Positions 16,037 to 25,675 of a DNA stretch of 64,000 nucleotides are shown one piece after another. The DNA lies in assembly GCF_019915265.1 (NCBI RefSeq), contig NZ_CP082780.1, forward strand, positions 1,240,001-1,304,000, written 5' to 3'. This DNA is from Bacillus aquiflavi. GTDB taxonomy: Bacteria > Bacillota > Bacilli > Bacillales > Cytobacillaceae. Position 1 is the stretch's first letter. Each line of letters begins with the position of its first letter. The position numbers and the translations under genes were made by a program. A model generated the notes under the pieces. It was not told the origin of the DNA. It ran no database searches and was given only the letters and a program-made list of their open reading frames with translations.

Positions 16037-16966
16037 GTGCGGATTTTTGATGCACATTGTGATGTGTTATATAAAATGATGTTAGATCCTACAATTCGTT
16101 TTTTGGACGATCAAGAGCTGCATGTTAATTTGCGAAGTTTAATGAAATCCAATGTAAAAATACAAACATTTGCTATCTTTGTCCCAGAATCGGTACATGC
16201 AGATGTAAAATTTAATGCAGCTCTTTATATGATAGAGCTTTTTTACAGCAACATAATGAAGCCGTATCCAGAAATGCAGCTTATTCAATCTAGGAAAGAT
16301 ATTCAAAAATTAAAGATAAATGAAATTGGAGCAATTTTATCATTAGAAGGTTGTGATGCCATCGGCAATGACTTAATAAAATTAAAAACGTTGCTGAGGC
16401 TCGGTGTTTCAGCAGTAGGATTGACATGGAACTATGCAAATGCAGTTGCTGACGGGGTATTGGAAAAAAGAGGTGCAGGGATCACTTCGTTTGGAAAAAA
16501 AGTGATCGATTTACTAAATGATGCACAAGTAAGCTGTGACGTTTCGCATTTATCTGAACGTGGTTTTTGGGATGTAATGGAATGTGCACAGTATCCTTAT
16601 GCGTCACACTCAAATTGCTACTCACTATGTTCTCATCCACGCAATTTAAAAGATGCACAAATAAGAGCATTAATAAACAAAGATAGTGTAATTGGAATTA
16701 CATTTGTACCGGAATTTTTATCTAGTAAAAGCAGTGCGACTATTACTGATATATTACGGCATATTGATTATGTATGCAGTTTAGGTGGCGAAAATCATGT
16801 TGGTTTTGGTTCCGATTTTGACGGAATTGATCATACAGTGATCAATTTATCTTCTGCAAAAGAGTACGATCATCTTGTGAATGAATTGATCAAACATTAC
16901 TCTAATATACAAGTTGAAAAATTTCTCTTTAAAAATATGATGAAGCGAATTCCTGTAAAAAGCTGA
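16037..16966 (+). CDS. M19 family membrane dipeptidase (renal dipeptidase-like)
   Basis: A 309-residue amidohydrolase-fold dipeptidase. Zinc-site residues appear in family order: DAHCD at the N-terminus (His7, Asp9), the bridging Glu in SLEGCDAIG, His in DVSHLSERGFWDV, and His in ASHSNC. The C-terminal signature VGFGSDFDGI is intact. No signal peptide is visible, so it is probably cytoplasmic despite the family name. It likely cleaves dipeptides. The start is GTG at 16037. The gene is often found between spoVS and korA in bacilli. Confidence 0.87.
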   Translation: MRIFDAHCDVLYKMMLDPTIRFLDDQELHVNLRSLMKSNVKIQTFAIFVPESVHADVKFNAALYMIELFYSNIMKPYPEMQLIQSRKDIQKLKINEIGAILSLEGCDAIGNDLIKLKTLLRLGVSAVGLTWNYANAVADGVLEKRGAGITSFGKKVIDLLNDAQVSCDVSHLSERGFWDVMECAQYPYASHSNCYSLCSHPRNLKDAQIRALINKDSVIGITFVPEFLSSKSSATITDILRHIDYVCSLGGENHVGFGSDFDGIDHTVINLSSAKEYDHLVNELIKHYSNIQVEKFLFKNMMKRIPVKS

Positions 16967-17099
16967 AGGTGACATAGTTGAAGAGTCAATTCTGAACAAA
17001 AAGTAGAGTGTGAATTAAAGAAAGAATTTAGCATGAGTAAACTCCCAAATGTTAAAAATATAATTATTCAATCTTTCGTTATTAATTATGTCTAAGGGC

Positions 17100-17128
17100 T
17101 TGCATTTTTCGATACATAGGTCTAGAAT
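17100..17128 (+). promoter_or_regulatory. Candidate korAB promoter
   Basis: TTGCAT (17100-17105) and TAGAAT (17123-17128) are 17 bp apart, about 150 nt upstream of korA. Confidence 0.45.
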
Positions 17129-17142
17129 TGAAAGCGTTTAGT
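17129..17142 (+). promoter_or_regulatory. Possible CcpA (cre) site at the korAB promoter
   Basis: TGAAAGCGTTTAGT has a perfect left cre half (TGAAAGCG) and a poor right end. It lies immediately after the -10 box, where CcpA binding would block transcription. Confidence 0.3.
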
Positions 17143-17282
17143 ACAGTGTCCAATTCAGTTTGAAAAAGGCCGGACATCTTTAGGAGAAAAGGCTGATTTC
17201 AAGTAAAGAATTTGGAAAAGTGCTACAATGTAGATAAAAGCTTTACATATTTCTTGAACGTATTTAAAGGGGTGTAAGACAC

Positions 17283-19016
17283 ATGATCAATCAACTTTCA
17301 TGGAAAGTTGGCGGGCAACAAGGGGAAGGTATTGAAAGTACAGGGGAAATATTCTCCATCGCACTAAATAGGTTAGGTTACTACTTATATGGGTACCGCC
17401 ACTTTTCATCACGTATTAAAGGCGGTCACACTAACAATAAGATTCGCGTAAGCACTAAGCAAATTCGTTCTATTTCTGACGACTTGGATATTCTCGTTGC
17501 ATTTGACCAAGAAACAATTGATGTGAACTACAAAGAGCTTCACGACAATGGAATCATTATTGCAGATGAGAAATTTTCACCAAAGTGTCCAGAAGATACT
17601 AATGCAACAATGTATGTAGTTCCATTTACAGAAATGGCTACAAATCTCGGCACATCACTTATGAAAAACATGGTTGCAGTTGGAGCATCTTGTGCTGTAT
17701 TGGACCTTGATATTCATGTTTTTGAAGAAGTTGTACAAGAAATCTTTGGCCGTAAAGGACAGCAAGTAGTCGATAAGAATATGGAAGCGATTAAAGCTGG
17801 ATTTGAGTTCATGAGAGATAAACTCACTGACAACCAGACAATGGTGCTTGAAAAAGCAGACGGCAAAAAACGTATGTTTATGATTGGAAACGATGCCATT
17901 GCGATGGGAGCTCTTGCAGGAGGATGCCGCTTTATGGCTGCATACCCAATTACACCAGCATCGGAAATTATGGAATACTTAATTAAAAAGCTTCCTTTAG
18001 TAGGAGGAACGGTAATTCAAACTGAAGATGAAATTGCTGCTTGTACAATGGCAATTGGTGCAAACTATGGAGGAATTCGTGCTTTAACTGCGTCTGCAGG
18101 CCCTGGTCTTTCATTAAAAATGGAGGCAATTGGTTTAGCTGGAATGACAGAAACACCAGTTGTTATTGTAGATACTCAACGTGGAGGTCCGTCAACAGGT
18201 CTTCCTACGAAACAAGAACAATCTGACTTAATGGCAATGATTTACGGTACACATGGAGAAATTCCTAAGATTGTTATAGCGCCTAGTACGGTAGAAGAGG
18301 CGTTCTATGATGCAGCTGAAGCATTTAACTTAGCTGAAGAATACCAATGCCCAGTGATCGTATTGTCTGACCTGCAATTATCTTTAGGTAAGCAAACCGT
18401 CGAACCTCTAGATTATAGTAAAGTTGAAATTCACCGTGGCAAGCTAATGAGTGGAGAACTGCCAGAGGTTGAAAATAAAGACTACTTTAAACGTTACGAA
18501 GTAACTGAAGATGGTGTTTCACCGCGTGTAATTCCTGGAATGAAAAATGGTATTCACCACGTTACTGGTGTTGAGCATAATGAAATGGGTAAACCATCTG
18601 AATCTGCTGCAAACCGAAAAGCGCAAATGGATAAGCGTTTCCGTAAAATAGAAAATATTAAATTTAATACACCTGTTTATAAAAACGTACAGCATGAAGA
18701 AGCTGACTTGTTAATCGTTGGTTTTAACTCAACACGTGGAACAATTGAGGAAGCAATTGGACGTCTAGAAGCAGACGGAATTAAAGTGAACCATGCTCAT
18801 GTTCGTTTAATTCATCCATTCCCAACTGATGAAATTTTACCGTTAGTTCAATCTGCAAAAAAAGTGGCTGTTGTTGAGAACAACGCAACAGGACAACTAG
18901 CAAACATTATGAAAATGAATGTTGGACATGCTGAAAAGATTGTGAAAGTGACAAAATATGACGGAAATCCGTTTTTGCCGCATGAAATTCATTCAAGATG
19001 TAAGGAGTTGTTTTAA
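17283..19016 (+). CDS. korA: 2-oxoacid:ferredoxin oxidoreductase, alpha subunit (gamma-alpha fusion)
   Basis: A 577-residue protein fusing the gamma domain (about 1-190, with GGQQGEGIESTGEIF) to the pyrimidine-binding alpha domain (about 195-577, with AAYPITPASEIMEYL and TASAGPGLSLKMEAIG). With KorB it oxidatively decarboxylates a 2-oxoacid, probably 2-oxoglutarate, to the acyl-CoA and reduces ferredoxin. The substrate cannot be read from sequence alone. It is stop-to-start with korB (2 nt gap), forming an operon. The ribosome site is aaaggggtg. Confidence 0.93.
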   Translation: MINQLSWKVGGQQGEGIESTGEIFSIALNRLGYYLYGYRHFSSRIKGGHTNNKIRVSTKQIRSISDDLDILVAFDQETIDVNYKELHDNGIIIADEKFSPKCPEDTNATMYVVPFTEMATNLGTSLMKNMVAVGASCAVLDLDIHVFEEVVQEIFGRKGQQVVDKNMEAIKAGFEFMRDKLTDNQTMVLEKADGKKRMFMIGNDAIAMGALAGGCRFMAAYPITPASEIMEYLIKKLPLVGGTVIQTEDEIAACTMAIGANYGGIRALTASAGPGLSLKMEAIGLAGMTETPVVIVDTQRGGPSTGLPTKQEQSDLMAMIYGTHGEIPKIVIAPSTVEEAFYDAAEAFNLAEEYQCPVIVLSDLQLSLGKQTVEPLDYSKVEIHRGKLMSGELPEVENKDYFKRYEVTEDGVSPRVIPGMKNGIHHVTGVEHNEMGKPSESAANRKAQMDKRFRKIENIKFNTPVYKNVQHEEADLLIVGFNSTRGTIEEAIGRLEADGIKVNHAHVRLIHPFPTDEILPLVQSAKKVAVVENNATGQLANIMKMNVGHAEKIVKVTKYDGNPFLPHEIHSRCKELF

Positions 19017-19018
19017 TA

Positions 19019-19885
19019 ATGGCCACATTTAAAGATTTTCGAAATAATGTAAAACCAAACTGGTGTCCAGGTTGTGGTGATTTCTCTGTTCAAGCTGCAA
19101 TTCAACGTGCGGCCGCAAATGTTGGTTTAGAACCAGAAAATTTAGCAGTTATTTCAGGAATCGGATGTTCCGGCCGTATATCTGGATACATTAATTCTTA
19201 TGGATTCCATAGTATTCATGGACGAGCTTTACCAATTGCTCAAGGAGTTAAAATGGCTAACCGCGATCTTACTGTTATTGCTTCCGGAGGCGATGGAGAC
19301 GGTTTTGCCATTGGAATGGGGCATACCATTCATTCGATTCGCCGTAATATTGATATAACTTATATCGTAATGGATAACCAAATCTACGGTTTAACGAAGG
19401 GACAAACTTCACCGCGTTCAGCTGCTGGATTTAAAACAAAGTCAACTCCTGAAGGTTCAATCGAACAACCGATTGCACCAATGGAAATGGCATTGTCAGC
19501 AGGAGCAACGTTTGTTGCCCAAAGCTTTTCAACTGATTTAAAAGATTTAACTGCTTTAATTGAAGCAGGAATTAATCATAAAGGCTTTTCGTTAATTAAT
19601 GTATTTAGCCCATGTGTTACTTACAACAAAGTAAATACGTACGATTGGTTTAAAGAAAATTTAACGAAATTAAAAGACATTGAAGACTATGACCCATCAA
19701 ATCGTGAGCTAGCTATGCAAACGGTGATGGAACATAAAGGTCTTGTAACCGGATTAATTTACCAAAATAAAGAACAAAAATCTTATCAAGAACTTGTCCA
19801 TGGTTATTCTGAAAAACCATTAGTGGACGCAGATTTAAATCTTGATCAAGAATTTTTTGATAAGCTAGTTGCTGAATATATGTAA
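19019..19885 (+). CDS. korB: 2-oxoacid:ferredoxin oxidoreductase, beta subunit
   Basis: A 288-residue thiamine-diphosphate-binding subunit. It has the CPGCGD motif near the N-terminus, the GIGCSGR segment, and the TPP motif GGDGDGFAIG followed by MDNQIYGLTKGQ. It partners the product of the preceding gene. The ribosome site taaggagttg lies within the korA 3' end. No ferredoxin domain is fused, so electrons go to a separate ferredoxin. Confidence 0.94.
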   Translation: MATFKDFRNNVKPNWCPGCGDFSVQAAIQRAAANVGLEPENLAVISGIGCSGRISGYINSYGFHSIHGRALPIAQGVKMANRDLTVIASGGDGDGFAIGMGHTIHSIRRNIDITYIVMDNQIYGLTKGQTSPRSAAGFKTKSTPEGSIEQPIAPMEMALSAGATFVAQSFSTDLKDLTALIEAGINHKGFSLINVFSPCVTYNKVNTYDWFKENLTKLKDIEDYDPSNRELAMQTVMEHKGLVTGLIYQNKEQKSYQELVHGYSEKPLVDADLNLDQEFFDKLVAEYM

Positions 19886-19910
19886 TAAATATTAGTAAAT
19901 ACCGGCGGGA

Positions 19911-19967
19911 ATGAACTGCACCCCAATTGTTAGACACAGTTTAACAATTGGAGGTGTGGTTTTTTTA
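19911..19967 (+). terminator. Palindromic terminator after korB (repeat family)
   Basis: Long arms (aactgcaccccaattgtta and its imperfect complement) flank an 8-nt loop and run into seven Ts. The sequence atgaactgca...caattg...taacaattg reappears inverted at 36567-36614, so this is a dispersed palindromic repeat serving as terminator. Confidence 0.75.
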
Positions 19968-20107
19968 TCTTCTTTAAAAATTTCTTTTTTACATGAATGC
20001 AAATGTCCTCCATAGAAAGACACCTATATTTACTTCCTTTTTTAACGATGATAAGATCTTATTATATAGGAGTTTATTGTGCTTAGTTGAATAAGGGAGT
20101 GTTCATC

Positions 20108-21148
20108 ATGAATGGAAAAATGAAGGCTATTGTTAAGCATCAACAAGGGTTTGGCGCTCAATTAAAAATGGTCGATATTCCTAACATAAATGAAAATGAA
20201 GTGTTAATAAAAGTAAAAGCAACTTCAATTTGCGGCACAGATGTTCATATTTATAAATGGGATGAATGGTCTCAAAGCAGGGTAAATCCCCCATATATAT
20301 TTGGACATGAGTTTGCTGGGGAGGTTGTGAAAGTAGGCTCGAAAGTGAATGATATTCAAACTGGCGACTATGTTTCTGCGGAAACTCATTTAGTATGTGG
20401 AAGCTGTCCTCAATGTTTGACAGGACAGTACCACATCTGTAAAAACACGAAAATAATTGGAGTTGATACACAAGGGTGCTTTGCAGAGTATGTAGCACTG
20501 CCGGCAAAAAACATTTGGAAAAATCCTTCGGAACTATGTGCGAATATTGCTTCAATCCAAGAGCCAATGGGAAATGCTGTTCATACTGTTTTAGCAGATG
20601 AAGTTACTGGAAAGATTGTCGCTATAATTGGCTGTGGTCCGATTGGTTTAATGGTAGTAGGGGTTGCAAAGGCGGCTGGAGCTGCTCAAGTAATTGCGTT
20701 TGATTTGAATGATTACCGTCTGCATTTAGCGGAAAAAATGGGTGCAACGACTGTAGTAAATTCTAAAAATGAACACCCTTTAAAAATTATTAATCAACTA
20801 ACAAAAGGAAATGGTGTAGACGTTGTCTGTGAAATGAGTGGGCATCCTATTGCGATTGATCAAGGATTGAAAATGGTAACAAACGGAGGACGGGTCACAA
20901 TATTGAGTTTACCAACTAGACCGGTTGAAATAGATATTACAAACGACATCGTGTTTAAAGGGGTAACTGTTCAAGGAATTACTGGTCGCAAAATATTTAA
21001 AACATGGCAGCAAGTATCTAACTTACTTGCTTCAGGTCAAGTTGATGTTACGCCGATCATTACTCATGAACTTCCGCTTGAAGAATTTGAAAAAGGCTTT
21101 GACTTAATGATAAAAGGTGAATGTGGGAAAGTCATATTATATCCATAA
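20108..21148 (+). CDS. tdh: L-threonine 3-dehydrogenase
   Basis: A 346-residue zinc-dependent medium-chain dehydrogenase converting L-threonine to 2-amino-3-oxobutyrate with NAD+. The catalytic zinc ligands are Cys42 and His67-Glu68 (GHEFAG). Structural-zinc Cys residues are at 97, 100, 103 and 111. The nucleotide motif IGCGPIGLM is present. I chose ATG 20108, behind aagggagtg. kbl follows 30 nt later, giving the classic tdh-kbl operon for threonine to glycine plus acetyl-CoA. Confidence 0.95.
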   Translation: MNGKMKAIVKHQQGFGAQLKMVDIPNINENEVLIKVKATSICGTDVHIYKWDEWSQSRVNPPYIFGHEFAGEVVKVGSKVNDIQTGDYVSAETHLVCGSCPQCLTGQYHICKNTKIIGVDTQGCFAEYVALPAKNIWKNPSELCANIASIQEPMGNAVHTVLADEVTGKIVAIIGCGPIGLMVVGVAKAAGAAQVIAFDLNDYRLHLAEKMGATTVVNSKNEHPLKIINQLTKGNGVDVVCEMSGHPIAIDQGLKMVTNGGRVTILSLPTRPVEIDITNDIVFKGVTVQGITGRKIFKTWQQVSNLLASGQVDVTPIITHELPLEEFEKGFDLMIKGECGKVILYP

Positions 21149-21178
21149 TACGAAACAAATATGTAAGGAGGTAATGAC

Positions 21179-22357
21179 TTGAAAGGTTTTGAATATTTAC
21201 AAGCAGAGTTAGATGAAATGAAAAAAGAGGGCACATTTAGGGAATTAGTGCCTCTCGAATCAGATCAGGGATCAAAGGTTGTTATTAATGGAAAAGAAGT
21301 AATTCAGCTATCGTCGAACAATTATTTAGGTTTAACATCGCATCCTCGGCTTCGTAAAGCAGCATTAAAATCAGTGGAAAAATACGGGGCAGGTACTGGA
21401 TCTGTTCGTACAATTGCTGGAACGTTTACAATGCATATGGAATTAGAAAAAAAGCTTGCAAAATTTAAACATACAGAAGCCGCACTCGTATTTCAATCTG
21501 GTTTTACAACAAACCAAGGAGTTCTTTCGGCAATCTTAACAGCAGAGGATGTAGTCATTTCAGATGAGTTAAACCACGCTTCAATTATCGACGGCATTCG
21601 TCTAACGAAAGCCGCACGCCGAATTTATAAGCACGTAAATATGGAAGATTTAGAAAAGGCATTACAAGAAACACAAAATTATCGCAAACGGTTAATCGTA
21701 ACTGACGGTGTATTTTCCATGGATGGGAATATTGCACCTTTACAAAAAATTGTTGAACTTGCTGAAAAGTACGATGCTTTAGTCATGGTAGACGATGCAC
21801 ACGCTTCGGGTGTACTGGAAAAAAACGGTCGTGGAACAGTTAATCATTTCGGTCTTGATGGACGGGTGCATATTCAAGTCGGTACATTAAGTAAAGCAAT
21901 CGGTGTTTTAGGGGGTTATGTTGCCAGTACTCGTACCCTTATAGATTACTTAATTCATAAAGGTCGCCCGTTTTTATTTAGCACTTCTCATCCTCCAGCT
22001 GTTACGGAGGCGAATATTGAAGCAATTAACGTTCTGTTGGAAGAACCTGAGCGAATCGAGACGCTGTGGAAAAATACAACGTTTTTTAAAGAAGGGTTAA
22101 AAAACCTTGGCTTTAATATTGGCAAGAGTGAAACACCGATAACTCCTGTGATCGTTGGAGATGAAGCATTAGCCCATCAGTTTTCAGATACACTATTAAC
22201 ATATGGTGTCTTTGCACAAGGCATTGCTTTTCCAACAGTAGCAAAAGGTCAAGCGCGTGTGCGAACAATTGTCACCTCAGAGCATTCAAAGGAAGAATTG
22301 CAAGAAGCTCTAAATATTTTTGAAAAAGCGGGCAAAGAGCTGAAAATTATTTCATAA
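21179..22357 (+). CDS. kbl: Glycine C-acetyltransferase (2-amino-3-ketobutyrate CoA ligase)
   Basis: A 392-residue PLP enzyme of the alpha-oxoamine synthase family. It cleaves the Tdh product with CoA into glycine and acetyl-CoA. The PLP lysine is in [30 protein letters not shown] and the SSNNYLGL segment are typical. The start is TTG at 21179 behind aaggaggtaatgac. BioF-like enzymes share this fold, but the tdh neighbour decides the call. Confidence 0.94.
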   Translation: MKGFEYLQAELDEMKKEGTFRELVPLESDQGSKVVINGKEVIQLSSNNYLGLTSHPRLRKAALKSVEKYGAGTGSVRTIAGTFTMHMELEKKLAKFKHTEAALVFQSGFTTNQGVLSAILTAEDVVISDELNHASIIDGIRLTKAARRIYKHVNMEDLEKALQETQNYRKRLIVTDGVFSMDGNIAPLQKIVELAEKYDALVMVDDAHASGVLEKNGRGTVNHFGLDGRVHIQVGTLSKAIGVLGGYVASTRTLIDYLIHKGRPFLFSTSHPPAVTEANIEAINVLLEEPERIETLWKNTTFFKEGLKNLGFNIGKSETPITPVIVGDEALAHQFSDTLLTYGVFAQGIAFPTVAKGQARVRTIVTSEHSKEELQEALNIFEKAGKELKIIS

Positions 22358-22377
22358 ATATGCATACGATTTTAAAA

Positions 22378-22416
22378 CAATGAATTGGCGATGTAATTCG
22401 TCAATTCATTGTTTTT
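22378..22416 (+). terminator. Terminator after kbl
   Basis: 14-bp arms (caatgaattggcga / tcgtcaattcattg, one G-U pair) are followed by five Ts. Confidence 0.85.
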
Positions 22417-22600
22417 CGAAAGGATTTTTTGCTGACGTTTTTCTATTGTGTTAGCGTTTGATTAGCTTTATACTATAATAATGTGTACCTTTAAAGTTAA
22501 ACTAGGTAAATCAATTTCTCCCCATTTTTTATGGGTTTGCGGAATAAACAAAGAGCAGTCCCGAAGTTTATTCTGCATGATATACGAAAGGAGAATATAC

Positions 22601-24145
22601 ATGAATGAAAAGCAACGACTAGAAGGGCAGCAAGTACAGGCTGAAAATTCTTCGGACAAAAAATCCGTAAAGGATTACAGCAAGTACTTCGAAGCAGTAT
22701 ATACACCGCCATCTTTAAAAGATGCAAAAAAACGTGGAAAAGAAGAAGTGAAATATCATAAAGATTTTGAAATCCAAGAAGAGTTTCTTGGAATGGGAAA
22801 AGGCCGCAAATTTTATATCCGTACTTATGGCTGTCAAATGAATGAGCACGACACAGAAGTAATGGCAGGTATTTTCCTCGCTCTCGGTTATGAACCAACA
22901 GATGAAGTAAGTGATGCAAATATTATTTTGCTTAACACATGTGCAATTCGTGAAAATGCAGAAAATAAAGTGTTTGGAGAAATCGGTCATCTTAAAGCAT
23001 TGAAGATGGAAAAACCTGATTTATTATTAGGTGTTTGTGGCTGTATGTCACAAGAGGAATCTGTTGTAAACAGAATTTTAAAACAATATCAATACGTTGA
23101 TATGATTTTTGGTACGCACAATATTCATCGTCTGCCGCAAATTTTAAAAAAAGCATATATGTCAAAAGAAATGGTCGTTGAAGTTTGGTCAAAAGAAGGA
23201 GATGTTATTGAAAACCTTCCCAAAATTCGTAAAGGTCATATTAAAGCATGGGTCAACATTATGTATGGTTGCGATAAATTTTGTACGTACTGTATCGTGC
23301 CATATACGCGGGGTAAAGAACGAAGCCGCCGTCCAGAAGATATTATTCAAGAAGTTCGCCATTTAGCAGCACAAGGCTATAAAGAGATTACACTACTCGG
23401 TCAAAATGTAAATGCATACGGAAAAGATCTCGAAGATATAAAGTATGGATTAGGAGATTTAATGGACGAGCTAAGGAAAATTAATATTCCGCGTATTCGA
23501 TTTACAACGAGTCATCCACGGGACTTTGATGACCATTTAATTGAAGTGCTAGCCAAGCGCGGAAATTTAGTTGAGCACATTCATTTACCAGTTCAATCTG
23601 GCTCAACTGAAGTATTAAAAATAATGGCACGAAAATATACGAGAGAACAATATTGAGAGCTAGTCCGTAAAATTAAAAAAGCAATTCCTGATGTTGCATT
23701 AACAACAGATATTATTGTTGGCTATCCAAATGAAACGAACGAGCAATTTGAGGAAACATTATCATTATATAAAGAAGTTGGATACGATTCAGCTTACACT
23801 TTCATTTATTCTCCACGGGAAGGTACGCCAGCCGCAAAAATGCAGGATAATGTACCAATGGGAGTCAAAAAAGAACGACTTCAGCGTTTAAATAGTTTAG
23901 TAAATGAATTATCTGCAAAGAAAATGAAAGAGTATGAAGGTCAAATCGTTGAAGTTTTAGTTGAAGGAGAAAGTAAAAATAATCCAGATGTCCTTGCAGG
24001 CTATACACGTAAAAATAAGCTTGTGAACTTTACAGGTCCGAAGTCAGCTATTGGCCATCTTGTGAAAGTAAAAATAAATGAAGCAAAAACATGGTCTTTG
24101 AATGGCGAAATGGTAGAAGAACTTGAATCATTAGAGGTGAAATAA
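22601..24145 (+). pseudogene. miaB: tRNA-2-methylthio-N6-dimethylallyladenosine synthase with one in-frame TGA
   Basis: MiaB adds the methylthio group to ms2i6A37 of tRNAs. The 514-codon frame is continuous except for TGA at 23654-23656 (codon 352), where relatives have Leu (TTA/TTG). The N-terminal UPF0004 domain with its three Cys ([19 protein letters not shown]) and the radical-SAM CDKFCTYC motif lie before the stop. The end of the SAM barrel and the TRAM domain ([10 protein letters not shown]) lie after it. No frame change occurs. If real, the truncated protein is unlikely to work; a sequencing error or suppression is possible. ricA follows directly. Confidence 0.85.
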
Positions 24146-24146
24146 A

Positions 24147-24572
24147 ATGACAAAGTATACAAAAGAGGATATTATTTCTCGTGCGAAAGAATTAGCATTA
24201 ATGATTGCTCAAACGGATGAAGTAGACTTTTTTAAGCGTGCGGAAGCACTTATTCATGAAAACGAAAACGTTCGTAACAAAATTGCGACAATTAAAAGCT
24301 TGCAAAAACAGGCTGTCAATTTTCAACAGTATGGCAAAGATAATGCCTTAAAGCAAGTCGAGGAAAAGATTCTTGCAATTGAAAAAGAATTAGATGAAAT
24401 TCCAATTGTACAAGAATTTAAACAATCTCAAGTTGAAGTGAACGATCTTTTGCAGCTTGTTGCCGTTACAGTATCCAATACAGTAACAGATGAAATTATT
24501 ATGTCTACAGGCGGAGATGTCTTACGCGGTGAGACAGGCGCACAAATTCGCAATAGTAAAGGATGCCATTAA
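24147..24572 (+). CDS. ricA: RicA (YmcA), YlbF/YmcA-family RNA-processing factor
   Basis: A 141-residue helical protein. With YlbF and YaaT it forms the Y-complex, which carries Fe-S clusters and directs RNase Y cleavage in B. subtilis; it is also needed for competence, biofilm and sporulation. A Cys near the C-terminus (KGCH) fits cluster binding. The ATG lies one nucleotide after the miaB stop, so translation is coupled. Its partner enzyme RNase Y is encoded in the same window. Confidence 0.93.
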   Translation: MTKYTKEDIISRAKELALMIAQTDEVDFFKRAEALIHENENVRNKIATIKSLQKQAVNFQQYGKDNALKQVEEKILAIEKELDEIPIVQEFKQSQVEVNDLLQLVAVTVSNTVTDEIIMSTGGDVLRGETGAQIRNSKGCH

Positions 24573-24585
24573 TCATTTAGAATCA

Positions 24586-24618
24586 GCTCCTAAATCAATT
24601 GATTTAGGAGCATTTTTT
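24586..24618 (+). terminator. Terminator after ricA
   Basis: A perfect stem (gctcctaaatc / gatttaggagc) with loop aatt, then a T run. Confidence 0.92.
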
Positions 24619-24885
24619 ATGCTCAAATAAGAGGGAGATTATTACTTATGTGAGCCTGCGGTCTATATAAATATAGCCTATTAAATTCTTAGGGTGTGTA
24701 CTTAAAAATCGTTTGTCAGCCTCTTGCTTTATACTTATTTAAATAGGCACATAAATTTAGGTAAAAGCATAGAATGAACTATATAAATCTTAACTTTATG
24801 TATATTCCTTTTCAAAAATATTCGCACACTAGTCTAATATCACGCATAGGATGAAGTGAAAATGATTGAGGAGGGTTCGCTCGCA
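24619..24885 (+). other. Intergenic region upstream of cotE
   Basis: No gene is seen. A cgtttgtcag fragment near 24712 recalls the dispersed repeat but is too short to count as a copy. The cotE promoter should be here. Confidence 0.4.
24826..24853 (+). promoter_or_regulatory. Candidate sigma-K promoter of cotE
   Basis: AC (24826-24827), 17 nt, then CATAggaTg (24845-24853) fits the sigma-K pattern AC-N16/17-CATANNNTA except for the last base. B. subtilis cotE has a sigma-K promoter as well as a sigma-E one. No convincing sigma-E site is visible. Confidence 0.35.
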
Positions 24886-25431
24886 ATGGGAGAATACAGA
24901 GAGATTATCACAAAAGCGGTCGTTGCAAAGGGACGAAAATATACAAAGTCCCATCATACGATTTGCCCTGCACACCATCCGTCTAGTATACTCGGCTGTT
25001 GGATTATAAATCATAAATATGAAGCAAGGAAAGTCGAAAAAACAGTCGAGGTTTGCGGCACCTGTGACATTAATGTTTGGTACTCCTATAAAGATAATAC
25101 AAAAACAGAAGTAGTTACTGAACAGGTTGAATACAAAGATGTCATAAAGTTTAAATACCGTGATCCCGATTGTTTTGATGATCATGAAGTAGTCGCACGA
25201 GTGCTTCAACAGCCAAATTGTATTGAGGCCGTCGTATCCCCTAACGGGAACAAGGTGATTGTACATGATGAAAGAGAGTTTCTCGTTGAATTGATCGGCG
25301 AAACAAAGGTTTGTGTCGCTGTCAACCCGAAATGCTGTAAAAAAGACGATGATGATTGGGGATTAGATATTGACGATGAAGAATTTGAAGACTTAAATCC
25401 TGAATTTTTAGACGCGACAGAAGAAGAATAG
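24886..25431 (+). CDS. cotE: Outer spore coat morphogenetic protein CotE
   Basis: A 181-residue protein, identical in length to B. subtilis CotE, which organises assembly of the outer spore coat. The [16 protein letters not shown] start, the VLQQPNC segment and the acidic C-terminus ([13 protein letters not shown]) are typical. I chose ATG 24886 because it follows gaggagggttcgctcgca at normal spacing; ATG 24862 upstream would add residues absent from the family. Confidence 0.96.
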   Translation: MGEYREIITKAVVAKGRKYTKSHHTICPAHHPSSILGCWIINHKYEARKVEKTVEVCGTCDINVWYSYKDNTKTEVVTEQVEYKDVIKFKYRDPDCFDDHEVVARVLQQPNCIEAVVSPNGNKVIVHDEREFLVELIGETKVCVAVNPKCCKKDDDDWGLDIDDEEFEDLNPEFLDATEEE

Positions 25432-25435
25432 TTTA

Positions 25436-25464
25436 ACACTAGGAAGGATTTTGCTTCCTAGTGT
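25436..25464 (+). terminator. First terminator-like hairpin after cotE
   Basis: The arms acactaggaag / cttcctagtgt form a hairpin without a long T run. The same stem recurs at 25629 beyond the repeat copy. Confidence 0.65.
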
Positions 25465-25468
25465 CAGA

Positions 25469-25592
25469 CAGTTGACAAACGCTCGCATTCATTGTTGCTT
25501 ACTTCATTGTAAACTCATGAACGCCAGTTCTATTCGCTTCCGCCTTTTGTACTATGCGCCTTGACTGACAAGCGTTTTCAACTAGTCTCTCG
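25469..25592 (-). repeat. Dispersed intergenic repeat, longest copy
   Basis: Read on the minus strand it contains acgcttgtcagtcaaggcgc, ggcggaagcgaatagaac, ggcgttcatgagttt and gcgagcgtttgtcaac. These match the 6786-6863 copy and, less closely, the 33677-33790 copy. It lies between two hairpins of nearly identical stem. Confidence 0.7.
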
Positions 25593-25628
25593 GGCATTTG
25601 CTTAAATATTGACTTTGTCTAAAAGCTG

Positions 25629-25662
25629 ACACTAGGAAGATTTTGCTTTCTAGTTTTTTTTT
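25629..25662 (+). terminator. Second terminator after cotE
   Basis: The stem acactaggaag / ctttctagt is followed by ten Ts. It nearly duplicates the 25436 hairpin. Confidence 0.8.
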
Positions 25663-25675
25663 ATGTTTGTCGTTT

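Larger units (their letters stand above)
16967..17282 (+). other. Intergenic region with korAB promoter signals
   Basis: It holds no gene. It contains the promoter at 17100-17128, the cre-like half site, and a second extended -10 (TGcTACAAT, ending at 17229). Confidence 0.5.

Noticed and set aside
23654-23656. TGA in miaB as a selenocysteine codon
   Set aside because: The aligned residue is Leu in relatives and no role for selenium is expected there.
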